Of a stretch of DNA of 64,000 nucleotides, positions 33,963 to 43,108 are shown piece after piece (position 1 is the stretch's first letter; each line of letters opens with the position of its first letter). The position numbers and the translations under genes are program-made. The DNA is from Polaromonas sp. OV174 (lineage in GTDB: Bacteria; Pseudomonadota; Gammaproteobacteria; Burkholderiales; Burkholderiaceae_C): the NCBI RefSeq assembly GCF_900112285.1, contig NZ_FOKZ01000005.1:1-64000 (forward strand), in the 5' to 3' direction. The notes beneath the pieces are model-generated. The model saw only the letters and a list, made by a program, of their open reading frames with translations. It searched no databases and had not been told where the DNA came from.

Positions 33963-34940
33963 CTATTCGATCTTGATGCCGCTTTGCTTGATGAACTTCG
34001 ACCAGTTCTCGACGTCCTGCTCCACGAATTTCTGGAACTTGGCTGGCTCGATGGACATCGGCTCCATGCCAAGACTTGCGAGTCGCGCGGGGATATGCGG
34101 CTGCGCCAGCGCTTCCTGCACGGCCTGCTGCAAGGTCGCCACCACTTGTGGCGGTGTACCCTTCGGAGCGGAAAGGCCGATCCATGGAACGGCGGTGAAG
34201 CGTACGCCGGACTCTGCCATGATGGGAACGTCCGGCAAGGACTTGATGCGTTCTGGCATCGTGGTGCCGATGATCCGCAACTTGCCCGCCCCCACGTAGG
34301 CTCTGGCGGGGGCATAGGTCATGATCGTCACTTGGGTACGGCCGGCCACCAGGTCGGTGAACAGCGATTCAAAGCCCTTGTACGGCACGTGCTGCATCTG
34401 CGTGCCGGTGACCTGCTTGAACAACTCCATTTGCAGGTGCGGCCCGGTGCCGATGCCGGGCGATGCATAACTGAGCTTGCCGGGATTGGCTTTCATGTAC
34501 GCCACCAGCTCGGGCAAGGTGCGCGCCGGCAGCTCGGGGTTGAGCATGAGGAAGCTGGGGACCGAGGCGATCGGTATCACATGGACCATGTCCTTCGCGT
34601 AGTTGCTCTTGGCCGCCGGATTCACTTCCGGCGCGAGCAGGCTGGATTGCCCGCTCAGAAGAAGCGTGTAGCCATCGGGCGCGGCGTCCGCGACGTACCT
34701 GCTCGCCACCAGGGTCCCTGCACCCGGCCGGGAGTCGAACACGATGGGTTGGCCGAGCTTCTTCTCCATGTAAGGCATGAGCAGCCGCAGGGCGGTGTCC
34801 GACGCTGTCCCCGCCCCGAATGGCAAAACCACGGTGATGTTTTTCATGGGATACGACTGCGCCTGCGCGGTGGACACCGCGAGCGCGGCACAAGCGACCG
34901 CCAGCCAGCGGCCAATGCCGCGCAAAAACACTAGTTTCAT
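33963..34940 (-). CDS. Bug/TctC-type periplasmic binding protein (tandem copy 2)
   Basis: About 325 residues with a signal peptide (MKLVFLRGIGRWLAVACAAL) and mature SYPMKNITVVLPFGAGTASD. Very similar along its whole length, including the C-terminus SKFIKQSGIKIE, to 31908-32885. The downstream sequence of the two genes is similar too, so the duplication unit included flanking DNA. No TctAB transporter gene is nearby. Confidence 0.8.
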   Translation of the reverse strand: MKLVFLRGIGRWLAVACAALAVSTAQAQSYPMKNITVVLPFGAGTASDTALRLLMPYMEKKLGQPIVFDSRPGAGTLVASRYVADAAPDGYTLLLSGQSSLLAPEVNPAAKSNYAKDMVHVIPIASVPSFLMLNPELPARTLPELVAYMKANPGKLSYASPGIGTGPHLQMELFKQVTGTQMQHVPYKGFESLFTDLVAGRTQVTIMTYAPARAYVGAGKLRIIGTTMPERIKSLPDVPIMAESGVRFTAVPWIGLSAPKGTPPQVVATLQQAVQEALAQPHIPARLASLGMEPMSIEPAKFQKFVEQDVENWSKFIKQSGIKIE

Positions 34941-35122
34941 TTTCTGCATTTCCTATGTTGACAGCACCCGTGCTGCATTTACTTTGAATAGCCCGTTCGC
35001 TGGTGGTGCGGAAACCCATGCGCAAGTCTTCTGAACGACATGCTACGTACGACGCCTCGCAGCTTCAATAACGTCTGCGGAAAAGGTGCTGTTCCCAGGG
35101 GCTCCCGGAAACACGAACGGAT

Positions 35123-36337
35123 TCAGCTGGTGAGCGACCCGTCCGCGACGAACCCATCCATGGGCTGCCATCTATCCGAAGAGGTATCTGAGATAGATCG
35201 ACGCACCATGCGAATGTCCCGCGGGGCATTGATACACATTCCGAAGACAACTCTTCCCGAGCTATCGAGGCCAATGTGAGTCCGCTGACGGCCCACACCA
35301 CGTACCAGCGATTGCGTGGCATCTCGTGGGTTGCCAGCCATCTGTATCAGTGCGTCGTACTGCGATGACCAGAAAAATGGCACCGGGTCATACTGCACTG
35401 GCTTGCCCAGCAAAGACTGCGCCACCCCTATTCCCTGATCCTGCGCGTTTTGCCAGGACTCCAGGCGTAATTTGCGGCCATCCGAAGTGCGCAAGACCGC
35501 CACGTCGCCGGCCGCGTAAATGGCTGGATCTGAGGTTCGCCCGGCCGCATCCACCACCACACCACCATCGCAGTCCAGATCGGCTTCCAGCGCGATTTCG
35601 CTGTTGGGCCTCATGCCAGCCCCCAACACAACGACGTCGGCCTCGTGTTTGCTTCCATCGTGAAATTCGGCGATGCAGCCATCCTGACCGTTACCCAGCA
35701 GTTGTACGACTCGGGTGTTCAGGCGCAGGTTGACGCCCTTCGAAGCATGCAGTTCATACAAGTAGGAGGACAACGCCGGCGACCCGCTGCGAGCACACAA
35801 GCTGGGGCCCATTTCAGCCAGAGTGACGACGGCCCCCGCCTGGACAGCCGTGGCGGCAACCTCCAGGCCAATCCATCCACCACCGACGACCAATACGCGG
35901 CTGCCCGGCAGCAAGCGCGAGCGAAGCCGGCGAGCGTCTCCAAGCGAGCGCAAGGTGAATACACAACCCAAGTCAAATCCGGGTATCGGCGGCAAGTGAG
36001 CACGGCCGCCTGTCGCGATCACCAGCGCGCCGTAATCCAACCACCTGCCAGATGAGAGCGCGACCCTGCGCGAAGCTCGATCGATCTTTTCGATGGAAGT
36101 CGCCGCTCTCCAGTCCACCGACAACTCCGGGAACTCCTCGGCCCCAATGAGATACGTCATGCCCGGCGCACCTGGCACCAGTTGCTCTTTTGAAAGGGGA
36201 GGGCGTTCGTAAGGAGGCTCGGCTTCCGCACCGCACATCACAATGCGCCCCGCGTAGCCTTCGCTACGCAGTGTGCGAGCGACCCACGCGCCAGCTTGGC
36301 CTGCACCAGCGATCACAACAGAATCAATCATCGACAT
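35123..36337 (-). CDS. Ferredoxin-NAD(P)+ reductase component, cluster B
   Basis: About 404 residues, parallel to 14841-16091: FAD loop VVIAGAGQAGAWVARTLRSE, ERPPLSKEQLVPGAP, NAD loop VLVVGGGWIGLEVAATAVQA and IYAAGDVAVLR. It supplies electrons to the ferredoxin at 37235-37579. Last gene of oxygenase operon B. Start uncertain: ATG 36337 is used, while a GTG seven codons earlier is possible; neither has a strong ribosome-binding site. Confidence 0.85.
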   Translation of the reverse strand: MSMIDSVVIAGAGQAGAWVARTLRSEGYAGRIVMCGAEAEPPYERPPLSKEQLVPGAPGMTYLIGAEEFPELSVDWRAATSIEKIDRASRRVALSSGRWLDYGALVIATGGRAHLPPIPGFDLGCVFTLRSLGDARRLRSRLLPGSRVLVVGGGWIGLEVAATAVQAGAVVTLAEMGPSLCARSGSPALSSYLYELHASKGVNLRLNTRVVQLLGNGQDGCIAEFHDGSKHEADVVVLGAGMRPNSEIALEADLDCDGGVVVDAAGRTSDPAIYAAGDVAVLRTSDGRKLRLESWQNAQDQGIGVAQSLLGKPVQYDPVPFFWSSQYDALIQMAGNPRDATQSLVRGVGRQRTHIGLDSSGRVVFGMCINAPRDIRMVRRSISDTSSDRWQPMDGFVADGSLTS

Positions 36338-36374
36338 GTTCACTAAGCTGTCGCGCACGGCGACAGTTGAAGGA

Positions 36375-37238
36375 TCAACATCCTTGGGAAACTGGGTTGC
36401 TCAACACGCCAACGCCAGAAATATCGACTTCGAAGACATCACCCGGCCGCAGATAGCGTGGCGGCTTTCGGGTATGGCCCACTCCTGCAGGTGTCCCAGT
36501 GCAGATGACATCGCCCGGCAACAGCTCAGTGAACGTCGACAGGTACGAGATCATTCGGGGAACAGAGAAGATCATGTTCGCGGCGCTGTCACGTTGCATT
36601 TCCTCTCCATTGAGGCGCCCCACAATGCTCATCGCCTCTATCGGACCTGCTTCATCTACTGTGACCAGCCAAGGCCCAAAAGCCCCAGATTTGATGAAAT
36701 TCTTTCCGGCAGTTGCCTGCCTTGAATGCCGTTGCCAATCTCGTACGGAGTTCTCCGCCAAGCATGAGTAACCGGCCACGTAAGCCATCGCATCGGACTC
36801 GGCCACTTGGTAGGCTCTACGGCCTACGATGACTGCCAGCTCGGCCTCGAAGTCGAATTGATCGGAGACGCGTGGGCGCAGGGTAGGGCTATCGTGACCG
36901 ACCAGGGACGATACAAAGCGTACAAAAAATGCCGGGCGATCCGGCGTCTCATTGCCGGTCTCCTGCGCATGCGTAGCGTAGTTGACGCCAACACAAATGA
37001 TCTTGTCGGGATCGGCAATTGGAGGAAGCAGCGTGATTGAAGCGAGCGGGGCGCCGTCCGTTTTTTTCACCGTGTCGGCGGCTCGCGCGGCAATTGCTTC
37101 AACACCTTCGACCGACAGCGCCGACCGCAGCGTGGGTAAACGTGGTGTCGTCAGGTCGTACACACGCTCACCAGCGACCACACCGTATCGTGAATGCGGC
37201 TCATCGGTGGTGGGGACGTAATAGCTGACGAGCTTCAT
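36375..37238 (-). CDS. FAH-family hydrolase (fumarylpyruvate hydrolase-like), cluster B
   Basis: 287 residues, the same size as and strongly similar to 16081-16944. Start MKLVSYYVPTTDEPHSRYGV, metal site QFDFEAELAVIVGRRAYQVA, YSCLAENSVRDWQRHSRQAT and GDVICTGTPAGVGHTRKPPR. The start overlaps the ferredoxin stop by four bases (ATGA). It should hydrolyse the ring-fission product to pyruvate plus a C4 acid. A second complete copy of this step supports two separate pathways. Confidence 0.8.
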   Translation of the reverse strand: MKLVSYYVPTTDEPHSRYGVVAGERVYDLTTPRLPTLRSALSVEGVEAIAARAADTVKKTDGAPLASITLLPPIADPDKIICVGVNYATHAQETGNETPDRPAFFVRFVSSLVGHDSPTLRPRVSDQFDFEAELAVIVGRRAYQVAESDAMAYVAGYSCLAENSVRDWQRHSRQATAGKNFIKSGAFGPWLVTVDEAGPIEAMSIVGRLNGEEMQRDSAANMIFSVPRMISYLSTFTELLPGDVICTGTPAGVGHTRKPPRYLRPGDVFEVDISGVGVLSNPVSQGC

Positions 37239-37579
37239 TTGCTGAAATCGAGGTTTTCGGATTTGGCCTGGAGTGCAACCCGGATCCGACCATCGACCGC
37301 GATCACTGAATAGGTTTTCAGGTTTACGGTCAAGGGCGCACAAAGCGCCTTTCCAGACCGTACGTCAAAGCGCCCCTGGTGCAGCGGGCATTCGATTTCG
37401 TGGTTCTCCTGATAGCCATCGCACAAACGGGCATTGCCATGGGTACAGAGATTGTCCGTAGCGAAAAACTCTTCGCCGACGCGATAAATCGCGATTTCTC
37501 GACCTTCGACAAAAACCGCCTTGGGGCAGAGATCATCGACGTCGGATGTTGAACACGCATCTTTCCAGTCATCAGCCAT
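37235..37579 (-). CDS. Rieske-type ferredoxin, cluster B
   Basis: About 114 residues with Rieske ligands CTHGNARL and CPLHQGRFDV. Paralogue of 16944-17267. The internal ATG at 37579 is chosen because GGAG lies six bases upstream. It follows the alpha-subunit gene by 23 bases without the Bug gene that intervenes in cluster A. Confidence 0.87.
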   Translation of the reverse strand: MADDWKDACSTSDVDDLCPKAVFVEGREIAIYRVGEEFFATDNLCTHGNARLCDGYQENHEIECPLHQGRFDVRSGKALCAPLTVNLKTYSVIAVDGRIRVALQAKSENLDFSK

Positions 37580-37602
37580 TTCAAGCTCCATCTTGTTCTT
37601 GT

Positions 37603-38868
37603 CTACAGGCCCATCATTTCGCGATAGAACTTGTAGAAAGCGCGAATCAGCACCTCACTGACCATGTAGTCCACAGGCTCCACGCCCTTACCGCCCATCT
37701 CAATCACGCCGACGCTCTCCGGATAACCGGAAAGTCCATTCTGGAGCTGAGTCAGCATCTCGCTGTCGTCCATGGACACAAATCCGCCAGGTCCGATCAA
37801 GTTGGAGTGCTTCAGACGCAAACGGCTCATTTCTTCATCGTCATCTTCATAGCCGTAGTAGGTGAAAACCAATGCGTGTTTGGTCGGGCTGATGGGGATG
37901 AGATGCCGGGTCTTCAGCGAGTTCGCCTGAATACCCAGAACGGCAGACGGAAAGAGCGTCACGCCCCCCACCCTGCTGTTATTGAACTCACGGCGAGGCG
38001 TGACCGTCTCGGCGTCCAACATCGTCAATCCGTCATTGAATCGGGCCATCTCTGCCGTCGCTTCTGTGACCTTCTTGCCGGAGTTGGTCGAAGTCATGAC
38101 GCTGTGCATGCCGCCGACCGTTGGCGTGTTGGAGGACACGGAATCAGCCCTCCACAATCCGAACGTGATGTAGAAGGAATGCAAGAGCGTTGCGTGGTAC
38201 GGATCTTTCAGGTTTTCGAGATACGTCTTCCAGTTGCTGTTGATCACCTGGCGCTGGTATCCAAGCAGCTTCAACGGCTTGCCCGGCATGACAAGATCGA
38301 TCTCGGCCAGAGCTTCAGGGCCGCAATAGTCCTCAAAACTAGGCGCATCCTCCGCAAATGTGGCCCAGATAGAGCCGCCTCTATTGACACTGCGCAACCT
38401 GCGCATGCCGTGTTTTTTCGGATCAAAATCCGCAGGCATCCCGCCCTTGCCCAGTACGCCTCGTTTGAACGGAATCCCTTGCAGGGTTCCGTCAAGCGCG
38501 AAGTTCCATTGGTGGTAGGGGCAGGTGAAGTCTTTGACCTGGCCGGTATTCTTCCAGCAAACTTGAGCGCCTCGGTGTGCGCATCGGTTCTCAAGGACAT
38601 AGAACTCGTCGTTCTCCCCCCGCACCAAAATCACGGGCTTAGTTCCAATCCAGTTGCGCTTGAAACAACCGGGCTCCGGCACTTCACAGGCCAATCCAAC
38701 ATAGTTCCAGGTCCGTCCTGAAAAGAACAGATCCATTTCCTTGTTGAAAATATCCGAGTCCGAATAAACCCAGGCAGGGATTCGTGTTCCGCCATCTTCA
38801 GGCCATTTCCGATTAATCAGAGGGGCTGAATTGGGGGTTTTCGGGACTATAGAGATTGGGGCTTCCAT
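37603..38868 (-). CDS. Rieske oxygenase alpha subunit (NagG-like), cluster B
   Basis: 421 residues. Rieske motif CAHRGAQVCWKNTGQ ... CPYHQWNFALDG and mononuclear iron site DPYHATLLH are intact. Most of the sequence is identical to 18373-19641, including the C-terminal ALIRAFYKFYREMMGL-type end, with differences concentrated at the N-terminus and in the region around 270-310. This suggests an old duplication with possible substrate divergence. Most likely a salicylate-5-hydroxylase-like monooxygenase acting on a substituted benzoate. Confidence 0.85.
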   Translation of the reverse strand: MEAPISIVPKTPNSAPLINRKWPEDGGTRIPAWVYSDSDIFNKEMDLFFSGRTWNYVGLACEVPEPGCFKRNWIGTKPVILVRGENDEFYVLENRCAHRGAQVCWKNTGQVKDFTCPYHQWNFALDGTLQGIPFKRGVLGKGGMPADFDPKKHGMRRLRSVNRGGSIWATFAEDAPSFEDYCGPEALAEIDLVMPGKPLKLLGYQRQVINSNWKTYLENLKDPYHATLLHSFYITFGLWRADSVSSNTPTVGGMHSVMTSTNSGKKVTEATAEMARFNDGLTMLDAETVTPRREFNNSRVGGVTLFPSAVLGIQANSLKTRHLIPISPTKHALVFTYYGYEDDDEEMSRLRLKHSNLIGPGGFVSMDDSEMLTQLQNGLSGYPESVGVIEMGGKGVEPVDYMVSEVLIRAFYKFYREMMGL

Positions 38869-38891
38869 TTTTTATCGTCTCCTAATGGCAA

Positions 38892-39383
38892 CTACACAGG
38901 AATGATTAATGATGTGAGTATTTGGTAGTTATCGTAGACACAATCTCGCGATTTGATCTTCAAGCTACCATTTTCGAGAACGATTCGATCAATGTATCGC
39001 CCGACCATATTTACCATGGGCTCTTGATCCGACATGGATTCGATGATGAGAAAATTGGCTTGCGTGCGGATTTCCCCAGGCGAAACCTGATCAATCCTGA
39101 CACCACTGATGAAATGCCTTAGCGTCCGGGGCTCATAGACCGTGGTGTTCCTGAGAGCGGTCACTCGGTCTTTCAGCATGTTTTTGTTCATGCAATAGAC
39201 GATACCGACGGGCAAATTGGCGTCGTGGTTCTCGCGCGACTGAATGCGGTAATGGCATTCCTCGACAAAGAAATCCGGCCATTTCTCAAGCTCGACTTCA
39301 TCCAGGCAGAATGCATAGTCGTCGTAAAAATCGCGAAGTTGCCCGCGTAAAGCTGCGGCAGTTTCCTTAGAAAAATCAACCAT
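38892..39383 (-). CDS. Ring-hydroxylating oxygenase beta subunit (NagH-like), cluster B
   Basis: 163 residues, the same length as the cluster A subunit: LRDFYDDYAFCLDEVELEKW, CHYRIQSRENHDANLPVGIV and KSRDCVYDNYQILTSLIIPV. ATG 39383 is preferred; the longer frame runs back into the cupin gene. Partner of the alpha subunit 23 bases downstream. Confidence 0.85.
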   Translation of the reverse strand: MVDFSKETAAALRGQLRDFYDDYAFCLDEVELEKWPDFFVEECHYRIQSRENHDANLPVGIVYCMNKNMLKDRVTALRNTTVYEPRTLRHFISGVRIDQVSPGEIRTQANFLIIESMSDQEPMVNMVGRYIDRIVLENGSLKIKSRDCVYDNYQILTSLIIPV

Positions 39384-39423
39384 TTCAATCCTCTTCAAAT
39401 CGGGGGTGCGGGAAAATGGATCG

Positions 39424-40539
39424 TTAGCGCGTACCAACCGAGGCACGATTGCTTTCGAATCCCACCTGGTTGCCAAGAGCCAAAATCGGTTCCTCGATAC
39501 GCTCTTGCCAGATCAGTGACTCCACGGCAATCTGAAACGGATGGTCCTGAATAGTCAAGGTCGACACTTGACTGTCTCCGATGTGATGCGAATGCATTGC
39601 CCACCCAGGGGCAGACAGCATCAGATCACCCGCCTGCCAATCGAGACGCTGGCCATCGACCATGCTGTGTCCACCGCCACGCAGGTAATAGTTGATGGAG
39701 GAGGAGCTATGACGATGTGCAATGTTGTTGCTATTCGGTAGGGAGCAGGACAGCGACGCAAAGAAACTTGGCGTCGTGCCGATGCGACGCTCGGTCACCG
39801 GGTTGTACAAGACGAAAAGTCTGCGCCCGTTGTATTCCTTGCCGATCTCGGTAATGTCCGGGAAATATGACGAAACCTTATTCCATGGCCAATGAAGAGA
39901 TTTTGATTCGACGGTGTCGATATCAATAAGCCATTCATATCCCAGCAGGTGAGCGCCATCCTCGCTAATTTTGGTCTTGAGAGCAAGGTCCCTGGCGCGT
40001 GCTATTTTTCCGGGATCGCGCGTGGTTTGTTTGGTGTCCATATCTGATGGCGGTGTAGCGCCATCAAACTCTTCCACGTAGTGGACTTCCAGTTTTTCCA
40101 GCAGCGGGGCGTTTGAATATGTGAGCCATACCCAAGGTTCTTTTCCGTCGTTGTAGTAGTTGTGCACGCGCATCGAAGGCGTGTTCCATACGTCCCATTT
40201 TTCGGCCTTGGTCACTTTACCGCCAACGGACGCGGTGCCCGAGCCGGCCACGCATATTTCGACCATGTTGGAGTTCTTGCGCAAATTGCGCGTGCGCTCT
40301 CCGGGTTTCAGTACGTGGATGGTGACGTCGATGCCAGGGGCGAAGCCTTTGCTTTGCTTGTCTGCTTCGGGATGCACGACCATGGATGCCCGGCGCCCGT
40401 TGTCGGGCTTGGCAGCATCGATCAAACGCTCAACCTCCAGATTGATTTCTTGCTTGCTGACCACCAAAGGAGCCCACGTGTTCTGAACCCGCGGAGCTGC
40501 ACCACAAACATCCAAAAAATTCTTGCCTCGACCACTCAT
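39424..40539 (-). CDS. Bicupin ring-cleavage dioxygenase-like protein, copy 3 (cluster B)
   Basis: 371 residues, clearly related to but more divergent than the cupins at 12.0 and 24.5 kb. The C-terminal cupin keeps HRHSSSSINYYLRGGGHSMV and GWAMHSHHIGD; the N-terminal cupin (RKNSNMVEICVAGSGTASVG) again lacks HxH. It is encoded within the oxygenase operon, 40 bases before the beta subunit, whereas copy 1 is in a separate operon. That position supports ring cleavage of the oxygenase product. Confidence 0.72.
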   Translation of the reverse strand: MSGRGKNFLDVCGAAPRVQNTWAPLVVSKQEINLEVERLIDAAKPDNGRRASMVVHPEADKQSKGFAPGIDVTIHVLKPGERTRNLRKNSNMVEICVAGSGTASVGGKVTKAEKWDVWNTPSMRVHNYYNDGKEPWVWLTYSNAPLLEKLEVHYVEEFDGATPPSDMDTKQTTRDPGKIARARDLALKTKISEDGAHLLGYEWLIDIDTVESKSLHWPWNKVSSYFPDITEIGKEYNGRRLFVLYNPVTERRIGTTPSFFASLSCSLPNSNNIAHRHSSSSINYYLRGGGHSMVDGQRLDWQAGDLMLSAPGWAMHSHHIGDSQVSTLTIQDHPFQIAVESLIWQERIEEPILALGNQVGFESNRASVGTR

Positions 40540-40599
40540 TTTTATGCTCCTATTGAAGACAGACTACCCCAGTGGAATGGAGTCTCGTTGCTTTGCCAA

Positions 40600-41628
40600 T
40601 CACGCATCAACCCCGACTAGATTTCCCTCTCGACTCGCCCCCCATCTGGGTTTGGCACGCACAGGGGGAGGTAGGCTTTTTCCAATTCCGGCCTGACACG
40701 CTCTTTCATAGACCATGACGGCAATCGATAGATCGGAAAGACCCATACCAAGCGCCTTGAACAGACTGACATCCACGCCGGGCGCTCGTTGCCGGCCCTC
40801 GGCAATGACTTTACCCAAGCTCTTTATGTCATCCCAATTTCCAGGGCCATTTTGAAATCGTTCAATAAACTCCCTGGATGCCGCCTTGACGTTGGGAAGG
40901 TAGTCAACAACCACCAAGTTCGCCCGATCAAAAACATCCTGTTCCAATTCGGCATTGGCTGGCAATATCGCGCCAACGGCATTGACATGGCAGCCCGAGC
41001 TCAAAAACTCTGCCTTCAGAAACGGCTCGCTCGACCGCGTAATGCAAGTGACAATTTCAGCACCCTCCACAGCCTCTTGCACCGACGCGGATTCGTCGAT
41101 CGGGAACTGGAACAACGTCCGAGCCTTATCTATGAATGCTCGGCGGCGCTCAGGTGTGGGACTAAATACTCTGAGCCTATTAATGGGTCGGACTGCCGCA
41201 GTTGCCGCGATTTGAGTTAGTGATTGCGCCCCAGTCCCTATCAAAGCCATATCTTGGGCATCGATCTTCGAGAGCCAGCGAGTCGCCAGCCCCGACACTC
41301 CGGCGGTACGCATCTGCCCAAGTGCGCCCGCCTCAATCATGGCAACAAGACTGCCACTGTTTGAATTGAACAAAGCAAATATCGCCGCCCCTCCTGGCTT
41401 GGTTTTAACCCAGGTCTTGAATCCAGCATATCCCTTCGACACAAAAATCGACCCCAGCGAATGCATTGAATTGCCATCACCCCAGGTGCTGAGTGCCTTG
41501 GCGACGTTTTTTGCGCCCCCACCGTCTTCTTGCACCAGACCCGCCTCGAGTGCTTCGATTGCATCTTCGAGACTAACCAGATCCACGACCTCTTGTTCGA
41601 TCAACCACAGTACAGGCGAGCGGTTCAT
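40600..41628 (-). CDS. Ornithine cyclodeaminase/mu-crystallin family protein, cluster B
   Basis: About 342 residues. KGYAGFKTWVKTKPGGAAIF, EAGALGQMRTAGVSGLATRW, the Rossmann loop LIGTGAQSLTQIAATAAVRP and VNAVGAILPANAELEQDVFD match the copy at 13782-14789. ATG 41628 has AAGGA nine bases upstream. In cluster B it leads the operon OCD-cupin-oxygenase on the same strand, which ties it more firmly to the aromatic pathway than the divergent copy does. The reaction is unknown. Confidence 0.7.
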   Translation of the reverse strand: MNRSPVLWLIEQEVVDLVSLEDAIEALEAGLVQEDGGGAKNVAKALSTWGDGNSMHSLGSIFVSKGYAGFKTWVKTKPGGAAIFALFNSNSGSLVAMIEAGALGQMRTAGVSGLATRWLSKIDAQDMALIGTGAQSLTQIAATAAVRPINRLRVFSPTPERRRAFIDKARTLFQFPIDESASVQEAVEGAEIVTCITRSSEPFLKAEFLSSGCHVNAVGAILPANAELEQDVFDRANLVVVDYLPNVKAASREFIERFQNGPGNWDDIKSLGKVIAEGRQRAPGVDVSLFKALGMGLSDLSIAVMVYERACQAGIGKSLPPPVRAKPRWGASREGNLVGVDA

Positions 41629-41924
41629 TTCGCTAGTTCCTTCAATATATACAGCATTCAATGTCGGGGGGACCCAGCCCTTTTTCGAGTCATCACAAAG
41701 CTGAGTAACTTAATAGTCGCTGATCAGCTGGTGCGCCACGTTTAAACGTCTCCGTACAGGGCGGCGTGTCGGCGTGATGTGATTATGGGTTGATGCCCGC
41801 ACACACTCAACACGGTGGACGGAACAAGATTCAGCCGCCTGCGGAACAAGTAGGCCAAGAGTGCCTACGACGCGTGCCTATGGCGACAGAGACGCCAATG
41901 ACTTTGCTCGGATCGCTGACTGGT

Positions 41925-42899
41925 TCACCCAGGGCGATGCGCCGGATACTGGATATCGGCAAAACAGAGCTTCAAGAACTCAATCGCAATATGCAGCTTG
42001 GCCGATGTGTTTGTCCGCTCCAATAGCAGTGCATAGACCGAACGATTGTCTGGAGCGAAGTCCACCAGTATTTCGGTTAACCGACCTACCCGGATATCCT
42101 CGTCGAGCAACCAACGTGGCCCCAAGATAACGCCCAGGCCGGCCAGACAAGCTAGCCGCGCCGCATTGCCGCTATCGGTTGTCAGGCTTCCCTTGACAGG
42201 CACACTACTGATCTCGCCATCTTTACGAACAGGCCAGCGCCTGTTCAGCCTATTCTGAACCGCTCCACGCGTAACCAGGCAGTTGTGATCTATTAGGTCT
42301 TCAGGCCGTGTAGGCGTGCCGTTAAGTCGCAGGTATTCAGGCGCAGCACAGAAAGCTCTGCCGTAAGGCGCTAGCTTGATTGCGATCAGCCCAGGATCCA
42401 AAGTATCCGTAATCCGTACCGCAATATCAACTCGGTTCTTGAAAAGGTCGATCTGCTCCGGCAGAAAGTCTATATCCACGGATAACTTCGGATTCCGAAT
42501 AAGAAACTGGGGTAACTTGGGCGCAATCATCGCCTGCCCCAGCAAGGCCGGCGCGGTGATACGCAGCAGGCCACTGGCCCTGTCCTGTAGCGAAGCTAAT
42601 GCCTCGGCCGCTTGATCCAGTTCGATCAATGCTCGCACGCAGTGGTCATAGAGTTGCTGTCCGGCTTCGGTTAACACGAGGTGCCGCGTACTGCGATTGA
42701 GCAGCCGATGCCCAACTTTTCGCTCCAAGCTCGCAATGCGCTTGCTGACCATGGCGGGATTGACATCAATGCGTCGCGCGACCTCAGAAAAACTTCCGAG
42801 ATCAACGGTTTGCACGAAGATCTGCAGTGTGGTCAGATCCGCCAAAGGCGATACGGACGACCGACGCGACCCCAAGAACTCCGTTGATGCCTTTGCCAA
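41925..42899 (-). CDS. LysR-family transcriptional regulator, cluster B
   Basis: 324 residues. DNA-binding part LTTLQIFVQTVDLGSFSEVA, DVNPAMVSKRIASLERKVGH, RSTRHLVLTEAGQQLYDH; the effector domain follows. The start is TTG at 42899 with AAGGAG six bases upstream. Unlike its counterpart at 20.3 kb it points in the same direction as the operon it presumably controls, 263 bases upstream of the OCD gene. It belongs to the same LysR subgroup as the cluster A regulator but is only moderately similar. The gap 41662-41924 has no supported gene. Confidence 0.85.
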   Translation of the reverse strand: MAKASTEFLGSRRSSVSPLADLTTLQIFVQTVDLGSFSEVARRIDVNPAMVSKRIASLERKVGHRLLNRSTRHLVLTEAGQQLYDHCVRALIELDQAAEALASLQDRASGLLRITAPALLGQAMIAPKLPQFLIRNPKLSVDIDFLPEQIDLFKNRVDIAVRITDTLDPGLIAIKLAPYGRAFCAAPEYLRLNGTPTRPEDLIDHNCLVTRGAVQNRLNRRWPVRKDGEISSVPVKGSLTTDSGNAARLACLAGLGVILGPRWLLDEDIRVGRLTEILVDFAPDNRSVYALLLERTNTSAKLHIAIEFLKLCFADIQYPAHRPG

Positions 42900-43108
42900 T
42901 CCAATCTCCTTGATCGCGCGGGTTGTTGCCGATAGCCTCTAGTTCATGATATCTGAAAACCGTTGGCACCGAAGAGCTCCATCAGCTATGACCGCGCTCT
43001 GCGTCAGTTGCTCTGGAATGGGGGTTTTGCCGCACGCCAGGCGGTCGGCGTTGCCTGTCCGTGCTCACTGCTCGGCGAACACACGAAGGAAGTGCTGTGG
43101 GATGCGAG

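Noticed and set aside
33555..34934. 459-aa open frame on the plus strand
   Set aside because: Antisense to the SDR and Bug-type genes, both of which have strong protein motifs.
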